Shown: positions 26,036 through 37,882 of the stretch, piece by piece | How positions within the stretch are numbered: position 1 is the stretch's first letter | How the letters are laid out: each line of letters opens with the position of its first letter | Source: Astropecten irregularis | Taxonomy: Eukaryota; Echinodermata; Asteroidea; Paxillosida; Astropectinidae | DNA length: 64,000 nucleotides | Assembly: GCA_963971285.1 (NCBI GenBank) | Contig: OZ020244.1 | Location: forward strand, 20,088,001 to 20,152,000 | Direction: 5' to 3' | Program-made: the position numbers and the translations under genes | Notes under the pieces: model-generated | Told to the model about the DNA's origin: nothing | Database searches by the model: none | The model's input: only the letters and a program-made list of their open reading frames with translations

Positions 26036-27646
26036 TACTTACATGTACATGTATAAACAAAACAAAAATATTGTTACCATTCTAAATTCGGCATGATGAG
26101 TACTTGTGACCAAAATGGTGTAGATATTTTTAACCAAGCATGGACAGATGACATGGAATCTTGACTGTTTTTTGTTGTTGTACTTTTTGGTTTTTGAAAC
26201 TGAAGTAAGACGTTTTCGTGCATAGTTGAATCTTGTCTGCTTAGTAGCAGCTCTGTTAAGTGAGCCCCAAAGATTTGTCGCCGTCGAGCGTCTTGAATCC
26301 CAAAGATTTCCTAGAAGCAGGCCTCGCGATCGGGACGCTGTCCGGCCGCCGCCGTTCCTTCTGTGTCATGTCATCCTCATCATCATTGGGGCAGCAGGTG
26401 GACCTTAAACAAATCTCAGCACATTTTGAGATGTTTGGCAGCCGTGCCGTGCACGCAACCACCTTATCCACACAATCTCACTTCACCATTTTATTCTAGA
26501 GATCAGTGACATCTGTTAGATTCATATTAATTAACGAGCTAGGGGATTTTTTTCTTCTTCTTCTTGGCATTAAATACAGTGTGACTATATTATCTTCAAT
26601 TTGATGCAGATTTGGGGGGGGGGGGGGGGTGAGCCATACAGCAGGTGCAAAACACCTTTACTTTACTCCTGAGATGGAAATATTCTGACCCTGGGAAATG
26701 ATATGCTTCACGGTCTTTTAAACGTGAGAGGCCATTCCAGGTGATCATCATAATGTACAGTATTCGCTAGATTTGAGTTATCAACATGCTGTAGCTTTGT
26801 TCTTCATCTTAAGGACAGCCAGTGTTTGGTCAACCACAAGAATCCGATTTTCAGTCAAGTATTAAGATCTTTGTCATGCCAAAATAACCTTCTGATGCTA
26901 AGCCCCAAAACCTATCGTGGATACATCATTCGGCTATGGCTTCCATGCACATGGTACCGGCTGCAGCCACTTCTCATACACTCGTGTGTAATTTCAAGCC
27001 ACAGCAAGATGATTTAATAGACACAGCCAATTCAATGCCAATGGATATTTCTCAGCCATCCGTACAAACACATCACATCCTTATATGCCAATGATACAAG
27101 CACCGTGTTTGGAAAAGACGGGTATTATCGGTTCCACTTGATACCCAATCCAAACCGTCTCTGTTATTTCAGCTTTCTTCCTCGCATCCTTATGACCACT
27201 GAAATAAAATTGCCCCAATTTCCGCCTGAAGCCCGAAGCGGGGAGGGGGGACTCGTTTAGTGTACACCACTGAAGCAGAAATGGGATGCTCAAGTTGATA
27301 GTTGGATTGATCAGTCAGTTTGGCTGGATCTGTAATGTGGCCTGTGGATATTTTTTCACAGCAATTGCACACCGGACATGAGAGCTAATTCCCATACGTG
27401 TATGATGTATGTCCATATTCATTACCGGCTATTAATTTGGCATTTTCAAGGAGGTTTTAGGGTTTGAGGATTTGGTGATGCTCTATTCCTGTTGTCACTC
27501 AGAATGAGAAGTTTTCTACTTTTCAGTAGAATGAAATCAAGAAGGTAATTGTGCAGACATACAGGAAAAGATTCAGATTTTGTCATCAGAAGGCAGTATA
27601 ATGCTGGCAATATAAAGGAAAAGACTTCTTGGTCACGCAGGCCCTC

Positions 27647-27825
27647 GGGCCAATTTCATTTAGAACAAAATAATGGGATTTTGATTAAGCAGGAAAATCT
27701 TGTCCCTCTGTGAAAAAAAACCCCAAAAAGTGGTTTTCCACTTCCAAGCAACAAGAATTATTTTGGTACTTCTTAGAAGTGAAGGGCCTACATTTTGATC
27801 ATGTGGTCTTCATGAAATTGGCCCT
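27647..27825. mobile_element. MITE, related short element with GGGCCAATTTCAT ends
   Basis: GGGCCAATTTCATTTAGAAC opposes TCTTCATGAAATTGGCCCT. The interior does not resemble the six main copies, so it shares termini only. Confidence 0.6.
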
Positions 27826-29649
27826 CTGGTGTTCCTTAGTTCTAATTTTGAGCATCTTGGTGTCTGTTACCCTCCAGCAGTGTTGGAATATTAAAAACAG
27901 AGCCACACCCTAGCATTATTTGTCACTCATAGTGCACTGCTTGTCACGACGGCAACTGCACACTTTATATTACATGTGTACATGTATTTCAAATGATGAT
28001 AGTTTAGCCTACAGACATTTTATGTATGGCCGTGTTGTATAAATACAGTACATGTAGGATCTGTGAATTCAGAAAATTCAACATATCCTATTCATTGAGA
28101 ATCCTATAAAAGGATGTGGTCATGGTGGTGGGTATAACCATGAAACAGAGCTGGAAATCTATTCAACCGGGCTTTTTATATTGCCCCATGAATGGTAGTC
28201 AATCTTCAACTTCTGATCGCTTGCAATAGCAGTGTGACCGGTTTTACAGCCTTTATATGAATCATTGCATCTTTATGACTTGTTAGCATCCATGTTTTAT
28301 CCATGGTTATGTATTTATGCATTGACTTGGTGCATGCAAACACCAGCAATATACATGTATGTACTACATGTACATGTACATGTAGAATGCACATGGGCGA
28401 ATACGTTAAGTATTTACGTATTTACGTTTAACCAGGAAATTTAAACTGAAAAATTTTGAGGTCCTTCAAAAACTCTCCAATTCCCCAAAAACATGTTTTC
28501 ACATGTGTGACAGCATCCTAGTGCTGTACATTCATAAGAGGTAAAAAATATTGACTCTTGAATGTTGTCAGGTGTCTACATGTGATGTTTGGTTACACCC
28601 AAACCTCAGAGTTAACAGGTAATATAAATGTACATGCAATATCACAAACTGGTTTTTATTTGTATGGCAAGTAATTTGCACTGATCAATCTTGGAAATTA
28701 AAAAGAAACATGTTTGCTCTCACATCGCAAAATGAAAGATGTAACAAAACGTACAAAAATTGGGGCCCTAGATTTACTGGACGACCCCAATACTTAAATC
28801 GACATGTTATTGCGTGATTACATAAACGCACCGTGTCATCACTGACACGGTTGAAGTGAACAAAGAAAGAGGCAAACTGTGTCGACTAAAAAGGTTTTTG
28901 AATGAGAAAACCATCATAGGTTTCATATGCGCAACCAAACTTAATTTGATCAAGTGTGGTTCAATGAATGGAGTGTATATGTATGCATATGTGTACAACT
29001 CAGTATATGCATCCATTAGGAATATTGGACTCATTAATGTTTTAAAAGAATAAAATATGGAAACCTTGAAAGAAAGGGCCAGTTCTTATATGAAGGTGGT
29101 GACTGATGGTAGTGGTTAATTTTTAATAAAGGGAGTAATATATCGTGTTGCATGATTCATATGGTCTATAGATGCATTGTTTGCACAATTGACTGCTAGC
29201 AGCTTGTTTTGCAAACTGCAGATGAAACTGGCAACAAGAAACACAAATGACTTTTACAATGCATTTCATATGCAAGTACGTCATGAGTGCAGTTCGAATG
29301 GCTTATATACTGTAAATGGATTTTTTCCTTTTTTCCCCTTTTTCCCACAGAAAAATTCATGTTTTTTGGCTTAAATTCGAGACAAAAAGCGCATCCCACA
29401 CAGAGTGGGTTTGTTTGTTCTGATCGAGTGATTCTATTGTACCCCCATATTATATGACATGTTTTTCCCGCTGTAAACACATACTTGGTCGCCGGTGCAT
29501 ATCTGTTTTTGGCATAACTGCAGTTTTTTGTGACCTATTCAGTTGTTATGGGACCAACTCCCTTATTTTTTTTTCACATCGTGTACAGAACCTGAGAAGA
29601 CGGTAGTGTGTTAAAACAGAGCAACCCCCCAAAAGACCCAAACGTTAAA

Positions 29650-29759
29650 ATGGCCGTGTTACCTGGTCTGCAAAGCTCTCTGAGCATGTTGCAGCAAATT
29701 CTCCACCGTTTGTTCCGTTTTCTTATCAAGCTTGTTTGTCCTTCTTCTGTTGCACACAG
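29650..29759 (+). other. Possible alternative start region upstream of exon 2
   Basis: An ATG at 29650 in a good context (AAAATGG) is in frame with exon 2 and open through the splice acceptor. It would give a 36-residue hydrophobic/amphipathic N-terminus MAVLPGLQSSLSMLQQIL, then HRLFRFLIKLV. If transcription began just upstream, exon 2 would be a first exon with a membrane-seeking end. The overlap with the pyrimidine tract of the acceptor makes chance openness possible. Confidence 0.25.
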
Positions 29760-30354
29760 TGATCCACACGAAGTGGAGACGTTAAGCTCTGTGGACCTGT
29801 CCTCGAGGAAGCCACCGCCAGTCGAGAAGAAGCCCCAAAAGGAGCAGTCTCTACAGACTCCGGAGCCCGAGGACCTACTCAGCTCCAGATCTGTGGCCGA
29901 GAAAGCCCGCCATTTCAACTTGAAAGTTGAAGAAGTATCCGAGTCTTCCGTGAAAAGGACTAAGCCGCTGGATCCATTGGCCACGCCCACCCGGACGATA
30001 GCCATCCAGACGGAGAAAGACTCCAACGGGAGACGGGACGGGAACAAGTCCAAGGTCCCGATTGTCCGCTGGAACACCCTCGAGAGCTCGCCGCCGTTTA
30101 CCGGAGGCTTGCAGGAGAACCCAGGGCTGCAGAGGTCCACCTCTATACCGGACGGCCAGGCCGGGATCCGGCGCATCATCAGCCCGGAGGTAGTGAGGCC
30201 CAGGTTTGATATCACGCCTCGAGGGAAGACCTCCCGGGCTTCCCTACGACGGGAGAAGTCCCTGCAACAGCGGCGAGAAGAAGAGAGACAGATTCAAAAG
30301 TCCCGGGATCTCAGCAACTCATATGAGCTGTCGTCTGATCTCAAGAACAAACAG
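29760..30354 (+). CDS. IQSEC1: IQSEC coding exon 2 (N-terminal conserved block)
   Basis: The acceptor is a pyrimidine-rich tract ending CACACAG|T and the donor is AACAAACAG|GTAAGC (phase 0). It encodes about 198 residues (32-230), mostly low complexity with basic and Ser/Pro patches. Its last 40 residues are the diagnostic part: a basic helix RREEERQIQKSRDLSNSYEL followed by SSDLKNKQ. Vertebrate IQSEC1/2 have the same block (IKRSRSLSESYELSSDLQDK), immediately before the IQ exon. The exon is distinctly GC-rich against the introns. The open frame extends upstream through the acceptor to an ATG at 29650, a possible alternative start. Confidence 0.93.
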
Positions 30355-32007
30355 GTAAGCCTAGCCCATTGCTGGACATTTTTTTATTTCATTTTTAGCC
30401 TAAACTAGACTAAACTCCCTGCAGGTCCTAACCTAAGTGGAGACTCGGTTGAACAATATTTATAGTGGCTCAGTCAATTCTGGAAATGTCACAATGAAAT
30501 AAACTCAAGAGGCCCCAAGAAGCTTCATATTTCAATGGCATGACTAGTCTTTTATCATTATTTCCATTGGGCTGCATTAAGCCCGAGTATATTTCTGTCT
30601 TCAATTTTCACATCTATAGATTGAATTCCCAAAGCAGTCCCCGCTGTAATAAATGTTGCCAGACTTGCTTTTCCCCAGCGACTTCTTTTTTTAGGTCTCG
30701 TTCTCCCGTCAAACCCTCAATCACATATAAAAAATGTCAAATTAGAAAATGCCAGTCGTGGGAATTGTTCCTTTGAAATCACCTGCACACAAAATCCAAC
30801 AACTGATTAAGTTAGGTGTTTAACGCTAGTACGACTGAGATGAAAAAAAAAAAAAGAAGCTTTTTGGCAGCGCTAATGGACGATTCCACAATGACTTGAC
30901 ATCTTGGTTTAGAGATGGCTCGAGCAGGAGTTTTTTAAGACTCTGGAGCAATGACACGTGCACTACACTTGCTTGTGTGTGACTGGGTATTGTTAGGAAA
31001 CCTTTGCTTGAGGTCATTTTTGTTTGTTTCTGAGGCAGCCGCACCTTGCCTATAGAGGTTATTTACGTGACGTCAAGCACAATGATTGCACACGTGAAAC
31101 AATACGCTTCAGTGCACACGCAACGTACAGTGTCCTCAAGGTAACCATGGACAACATAGAAAAGCTTGACGGCCAATCACATGATTTTATGACATCGGTG
31201 AATAACCTCTATGTGTACAATGTACATACTTACTCAATACATACATGTGTACGTACACTGCACTAACATGAGGTGTTCATTCCTGACATCCTATGTAAAA
31301 ATCATTATTCGTACTCAAAGGATGAGACATTGTTTAAAAACTCAAAAAGGAACCGAAATTTTGATAATGCAATTATCACTTGTCAGCCTGTGTTTAGTTC
31401 TGAGGGGGTTGACACAACTACAATGTATTAAAGTGAAAGTCGCACGTGCTAGTACTAACGCCGACATAGTGCATACGCACCAAAGGGACACTGATTTACA
31501 TGTACGTCATTATACAAGTCAATGCATACATGTACGTGCAAATTTGTCCATTGTGCAGGTATTGTTTGCTTTCAAATCCAACGTGATTTTCTCCCCCGGA
31601 ATGACTGGCATTTTATACACCGTCATGTGTACAGATTGATATTTGGAAATGTTCAATTGGAATATTTATTAGCCAATAAGGACACACAGAACAGATACAT
31701 ACAGTTTGAAGGCTTGCTTGACTACATTAAAACAGATTGTGGTACAGTAACACCATGTAGGTTTCAGCTAGCTTCTTTTAATGTGATGACAGGGTAGTGA
31801 AAAGATCCCAAACATTTTTATCAATACTCTTATCTGTTTTGATACAATTTGAAATATTGAGAATCCATGTCCTACAGTCCTACTACCGGTAGTTCTTTTC
31901 AAAATCAGTAATCATTTAATTTTACATTTTGTTAAAAGCCTAAACAATTAAACAGACAACAACAAAAACAGCCAGACAATTAATCAAAGGGTCCTTTCAG
32001 GGCAAAC

Positions 32008-32062
32008 CCCCCCCCCTCCCCCCCCCCAAAAAAACAAAAAATTGAACAAAAAATTGAAAAAG
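32008..32062. repeat. C-rich then A-rich low-complexity tract
   Basis: C-runs broken by single T, followed by A-runs and two copies of AACAAAAAATTG. Confidence 0.85.
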
Positions 32063-32075
32063 GAAAGAATACAAT

Positions 32076-32147
32076 AATCATCAAGTAACCACAAGGGAAA
32101 CTGACTGAATTTTCAGTCATTTAAAGATAAACAAAGAAAGGAAATTG
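32076..32147. mobile_element. Solo arm of the tRNA-like foldback family
   Basis: AATCATCAAGTAACCACAAG, GGGAAACTGACTGAA and AACAAAGAAAGG follow the family arm in order, with no tRNA-like core after it. Confidence 0.7.
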
Positions 32148-33339
32148 AAGCCAAATTTGTTTTTCATGGTGTGGTTTGTTTTTCTCTTCCAATAGTACAT
32201 GTATGTATGTAAATTAGAGATTTCCACTTTTGTTTTGAGACCAAATTCATGTAACCTTTCAGAGAAAATGCGAAAGTCAACAAAGAATTATTTTTGCAGA
32301 TTTTTGACTTTTTTGTTATTCATGAAATAGAAATGAAACCTTATTATTTGTGCATCTCATGCATTATTGACATTGCTGGCTCCTCTGTGGCATACATGTA
32401 CGTAGCCAGTAACGTCAGAAATGACACTTTTTACAAAAAAACAACAACTCTCTGATATTGCTTTTGAAGCAGACATGAGTTTTTTCAAATTCAGCAAGAA
32501 GTTGCAAGCAGAGATGCTAATAGGTTTGGCATTCAGAATTTAAAGAATCCCCACAAAAAGCTTGTCCTGTAGTGACTGCATGGCAGTTTACATACTGTAT
32601 TTTTTTATGTGTGTGTCCAACTTGAAGTGCTTTCTACTCATACAGTTGTAGGAGGATTGTTCATTTTTTAAGATAGAAAGCTAGAGGGAAAAGATGTTGT
32701 TTACATTGAAAGCTTTTAGGTATTTGTTCAGCTCTTGTGCCACTCTCTGCCAGCTTGAGAAAATGTCAGCCGGTTTGAGCTTATTCCTCGGCGTACATTG
32801 AAAGGTCACTAGTGGGAGTCTGTGCGTGTAGTACAGTGAGCATGGGGTGACACAGCTTTCTGCTGCTTGTCTGGGATGGGTCCTAATGGCCGCCAGCTTC
32901 ACGGTGCCGCCAAGGATTCTTACTGTTAAAGCATTTTATTCTTGCTTACGTAATAACAAGGAGATGACTATTTACATTCTAAAATTTGGTTTTTTCCTCT
33001 GCCTTTTGCTGAGAAAATGTTGGTATAAAGGCAGTGTTTTATGCTGAGCACAACTCTGTATGACATAGGTCCATTGAATGACATCAATAGCAGAGGGAAT
33101 TATGTTCACGCAATGTAACTACAAGTTTTGCTTTTCTTGACTTCTAAAACTTTTACTTCCTTCCTCTTCCTTCCTTTTTCTACTGAAGCATCAAATTCAA
33201 ACCAGAATTGATGTTTTTACTGATCTATCAAGGATTGATTTAGCTCGGATTTGTCTGATTTGACTTCATCCTCTAAAACGGGATGCTTCCAATTGAAATA
33301 ATTGTACCCTGAATCCCTCTTCTTCGTTTTTCTGCTTAG

Positions 33340-35561
33340 GTTGAGATGCTAGAGAAGCGGTATGGTGGTCGCATCCGAGCTCACCGTGCCGCTAAAGTGA
33401 TTCAAGAAGCCTTCCGCCAGCACAATATGAAGAAGGAATTCCAGCGTCTGCGTCGTACTCCATCAGAAAGCCGCATCTCACGTTATTTAGACAGCCACTC
33501 CAAGCAGTGGGGAATCGGTGGTAGCCGTGCCAGGGTGATGGTCATCGGCAACTCGGGTCCCTCATCTCCTGTGGCCACGCGAACCCCGCTCAAGGACATC
33601 CAGGAACTCGGTGCCGTCGAGCACCTGCGAGAAATTGAGACGGGCGGCGCCGAGAAGAAGAAGCATAAAGTGCATCACAACAACAGCAACAATGTGACGC
33701 CCAAACGTGGGGTACTGCTGCCTGCTGGTCAGGACTCCAAAGTGAAGGCCGACGGGGATGCCTCCTCTGCTGAGAGGAACCGTTTGAGTTCCAAGACAGT
33801 CGTGTTGACATTGACTATGCACAGGCATTCAGACGAGAGCGATAGCCATACGAGCTCAGAATCGACACCACTCGGCTCCCGCGATGACTTGAGCGTCAAG
33901 AGCTCAAGCTCGAGCTCTACCGAGATAACGACAACGACGGAGAAGACCATTAAGATGGTTATACAGAACACAGAGTTGAGGGATGGAGGGGGCAGGGCCT
34001 TCTCTTGCCGGCTTGGCACTCCTCCTCCTCCACAGGTCGCGTGTGTCAAGAAGCTTTCCTTTGATGAACTTGAACAGGAACCAGAAGCCAGTGAATCGAC
34101 CACAAAAGAACAATCAGCTCTGACAGAGGATTTAGAATCTGCAGAGCAGAATGTCCCTCAGACACTGGATAAGACAGAAGAGGAAACCATTACCAGGGAA
34201 GAAGTTACTGAGGCAGTAAAAGAAGTTGAACTTGAGGTGGAGAAAGCACATCCCCAAGAAGCTGCTCCTCAAGCTCCAGAGGAGCTGGCAAAAGATTCTG
34301 AGGTAGCAGAACATGTTGTTGAGGATTCTTATGTTAGTCCCGCTCTCTCTAATCCAACGTCACCAGTCGAGGAAGATAGTCCTCTAGTGTCACCGATCAC
34401 AACTGAAAATAGAAAAACTGTCGTATCAAAAGCTTCTATAAAAGACACAGATGTCAAGGCAAGTCCCAGCACCAAGCGGTCCAAGAAAAGTCCCAAAAGC
34501 AAAAACGGGGAGGAGATCTCGCCCAAGAAGAAGAACTGGCCATTCTCACGTAACAAAAGCGGTGACCGCACTCGCAAGGGATCACCTACCAATTCCCCGA
34601 AAATGTCACGGCACCAGTCCAGGAGCTCGACACCCAGAGGACCAGTAGACATTGCACATAAGCAAACCTCTGCCAGAGAGGAAGTGCATGAAGGAAGAGT
34701 CCAGGGGAAGCAGGGAGTTGAAATACCACTGCCACACCGGAACTCCAGTTCCTCATCGGCTGGTAGTACAAACATGACGTCAGAAGCACAACAGCCTCCT
34801 GTTGTCGACGCACAACTGGAATCATATGAACGACCACGCGTGCATACTGTCGGATCTGTAGAAGCTCTGTCCAGGAAAAAGGCTGCCTACGAAACAGAGA
34901 AAATGCGCTCCAATTCCCTAAGCAGCGGGGAACTGCTGGACAGGTCGGACCAAATCTCCATCGCCTCCACCATCACCACCAGTGATTTTGACCAGGATTC
35001 CATGCAGGACGTACCGGCTGTGACGGTGGCCACACCAGAGGGTTCCTTGACCATGCTGGACAAGATCCTCTCAACGTCCTCCATGGACTCAGACACGGAC
35101 GACGAGGAAGTCTCGACACCTCTCCAGAAACGTGCCTCCTTGCCACTGGTCAGCCTGTCGGGCCACACCGCCTCCTCCCCTCCAGCCTCCGCATCCAAGC
35201 AGCTGGTGTCGCGAGTGCAGAGCTCCACCGGGATGGAGTCCCCCATCTGGAAGCGGAAGAGCCAGAACACCAAAGTCGCCACGCGGAACGGGACACTAGC
35301 CAACGGCACCGCCGGGGTGCCGGTGAAGAACCTCGCCCGATCGGAAACGGGAGAGAGCATGAGCAGCGAGAGCAGCACGTCGTCAAGTCGATTCATGGTC
35401 GGGGACGATACCAGTATAACGGACAGCATAGACAGTCTTTCATTAGAATCAAGTTTCATCATGGAGTCTATTGAAAAGAGACCCACAGATCCCATGCTAA
35501 GTATACCCATGACTGTCGTCAGGTGGAGAAGGTACAGAATTGGACTCAACCTCTTCAACAA
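33340..35561 (+). CDS. IQSEC1: IQSEC coding exon 3 (IQ motif, disordered region, start of Sec7)
   Basis: It starts [19 protein letters not shown], aligning with VEMLERKYGG of vertebrate IQSECs. The IQ motif is [13 protein letters not shown] (about 250-262), a calmodulin site of the incomplete type in which the last basic position is shifted. The middle is predicted disordered: Ser-rich stretches, a Glu-rich acidic segment (about 481-561), and a Lys/Arg/Ser basic patch (about 602-666) that could act as a nuclear or membrane signal. It ends [14 protein letters not shown], the conserved entry to Sec7 ([15 protein letters not shown] in vertebrates). The donor splits the AA|A Lys codon. A single 2.2-kb exon is large for this gene. 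Confidence 0.96.
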
Positions 35562-37419
35562 GTAAGTCTCACTAATCATCCAATGTCTAACTTGTTTGCC
35601 AACTCTTTTATTTTTTTTATTTCAATTTATTAATTTCTTCATTCAGTTGAAGTCCTAAGACTCCCTTCATTTAGCATGTCTATAATGGACTACAATATTA
35701 TGTTGAAGATCTAAGAAATAGATTGAGCAGTTATCACAAATGAACCTTTCATGACTGTCTCAGCAAACTCGATGTACATTTCACTTTCCTAAAGGTGGAG
35801 ACAGTTATTTAAATATGTTTGGAAGTCATTAATGAATCTACATGTAAATTAATGTACACATGAATCCACTGTGTAGTTTTCAAGCTTAAAACAGAAAATA
35901 TTTGCACTGCTAGATTAAGCATACACACGCACACACGCAAAACAAGAGAGATGTTTCGCAACATAAACTTTCACCAACTCAGTGGAATATAGTCCAAACC
36001 CGGATATTCCCACACAGTGCCGCAATCCGAAAGAAGATTGGCCGCACGGTTACAATGGTTGGCACAAGTGGTGCACAGCGGTGACCGAGCGCAACCCCCA
36101 AATTCCCCGAATGATCCTGCTTGACTCATACCATGCTGGGCGCCAACAATGACAATCCCCCAATTGATAACATCCTCCCTCTTGCCTGGTAACCCGTTAG
36201 TCAGGTCTAAACCCCCCAGCACGCTGTCCACAATCAATGTCCATTTACATGTTCTACGGGGTGGGGCTTTAGGGCGTGCATGCCTCTGGAAGACACCAAC
36301 GTAAGGAGGGTTTTGGAGGGATCATGATTTGAAACCGAGGCTTAAGAGATCTTGGCTAGTTTGGTTTGAAGAACCCAAGACTGGTCAGACTCATGCTCAA
36401 ACATTGCGGAATCCCTGTGATGCTTTTAAACATGAAAAGCAGCCTCTTTTAGTCTGTGCACACATGGATGCCCATGCTGTCTTATGTTGTATCTCCCTCC
36501 AAAGTACCCCAAGGGACTTGTACTTGATGAGATTTCTGCCAATAAAAGAGGAACACTTCATTAAACCTAAAACTGCCCCAGATCCGGTAATAAACCCGTC
36601 TCCGCTAGCCATTCTTTGGTTTTGGAAGGACACAGCAGTGTATAGGTCTGAGACTATACTGTGTGATCCAACGCAAAGTCCACGGCAAGGATAGGTGTTA
36701 GGGGGATTCAGGAAGCTGAAGGTTTCTTGCCCATCATACCTCAAGGAATTAGGCTGAATTATTAGTTGGCATTTAGCTTGTCACGTAAACAAGTCATCCT
36801 CCTTGGATCAGTGCAGTGCATGCACTCAACATTATGTAAATGTCCAGATACACCGTACATGTTCTATGCTTATCACACTACAGTGTAAAAATTATAGTTT
36901 CAATTCCAGAAACTAGCTTTCCTTTCCCACTACTATCTCTGATTCATAGCATTCATTCATACATCCTGTATCTCTGGAATTGTGCAGAGTAAAAATGTAC
37001 TCGGATTTAAATTGGAGGAGCCTGACGTTTCAATCCTAGCAGGATCTTTCTCTAAGGCATTTTAGCCTTTTGGAAAGATCCTGCCAGGATCGAAACGTTA
37101 GGCCCTCCTTACTCTAAGCGTTACATATTTCTGGTTTTTATTTTCAATACAAGTAATAAACGGCTGAAAACTGTTCATCAGCCAAAATTACCTAAAATAT
37201 ATCAAATGCTTGGAGTTAGGAGGGCCTGACGCATTTCGATCAGGTTTTTATTTTGGTTAATGAGCAGTTTGCAGTAGTTTATTACATGTACTTCTATAGA
37301 ATAAAACTATCCCAGCTTTAAAACTATTCAGTACACAAAAGTATTTATGAATATATTATATTCCTTGCAATTAATATATTTTGTGTGTGTGTCTTTGTCT
37401 TTGTGTTTCTCTCCAACAG
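35562..37419 (+). other. IQSEC intron 3
   Basis: GTAAGT to CTCCAACAG. It holds an 88-codon open frame on the - strand (35971-36237) without known relatives, and two copies of the GGCCTGACGTTTCGATC foldback repeat (37012-37110, 37209-37244). Confidence 0.8.
37012..37110. mobile_element. Foldback repeat, GCAGGATCTTTCTC family, copy 2
   Basis: GGAGGAGCCTGACGTTTCAA and TAGCAGGATCTTTC are matched by GAAAGATCCTGCCAGGATCG and AAACGTTAGGCCCTCCTT on the opposite arm. A further arm fragment lies at 37209-37244. Confidence 0.8.
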
Positions 37420-37581
37420 AAAACCAGAAAAGGGAATCAAATTTTTAGTGGAAAATAAATTTGTGGAGAACTCGCCCAATGAAGTGGCCAAGTTTTTGCT
37501 GCATCGGACGGGACTGAGCAAGTCCAAGATAGGGGAATATCTCGGCAATCTCCAGAAAGACTTCAACATGCTCGTCTTAGA
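37420..37581 (+). CDS. IQSEC1: IQSEC coding exon 4 (Sec7, N-terminal half)
   Basis: It follows a TCTCCAACAG acceptor and encodes KPEKGIKFLVENKFVENSPN through TGLSKSKIGEYLGN to FNMLVLE. This matches KPEKGVQYLIERGF and RKGLSRQMIGEFLGN of vertebrate IQSEC Sec7 domains, the helices that pack behind the Arf-binding groove. The donor GA|GTAAGT splits a Glu codon that is completed by the next exon. Confidence 0.97.
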
Positions 37582-37744
37582 GTAAGTCGATCCGGCATCC
37601 TAGGAAATAACCCAAACAAATCTTCTTCTTTTTTTTTCCCTGTTCTATTTTTTGGTCGTGAATTTGTTCACCAGTTTCTAAGATTAGCTCATTTTGTCGG
37701 CTCATGGGATGTTGTTTTTTGATTTTGAATGATGGGTTGTATGT

Positions 37745-37857
37745 TGGCCCAGTTGGCTGGTTGCCTGCTTGACAGGCTTGCTGCCAATGCGCTAATTTAG
37801 CTGGTTGCCTGCCTGATTGGCTGGTTGCCTACATGGGTGGCCAGTTGCCTGGGTGAC
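37745..37857. repeat. Degenerate minisatellite, GGCTGGTTGCCTG unit
   Basis: TTGGCTGGTTGCCTGCYTGA-like units recur at least four times with spacing of about 24-28 bases. Confidence 0.6.
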
Positions 37858-37882
37858 TAGTTACATAGCCGTGTCAGTCAGA

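Larger units (their letters stand above)
4184..29759 (+). other. IQSEC intron 1 (25.6 kb)
   Basis: It starts GTAAAC and ends CACACAG. It holds many short non-autonomous repeats (listed separately), microsatellites and homopolymer runs, and no frame with recognisable protein similarity. Undetected short exons of the IQSEC N-terminus cannot be excluded. Confidence 0.6.
30355..33339 (+). other. IQSEC intron 2
   Basis: GTAAGC to TCTGCTTAG. It contains a poly(A) run (30843-30855), a C-rich then A-rich low-complexity tract (32008-32062) and one foldback arm (32076-32147). Nothing coding is seen. Confidence 0.8.

Noticed and set aside
29574-30215. 213-codon - strand open frame
   Set aside because: Antisense shadow of the GC-rich IQSEC exon 2, which has clear homology on the + strand.
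34887-35579. 230-codon - strand open frame
   Set aside because: Antisense shadow of the Ser-rich part of IQSEC exon 3.
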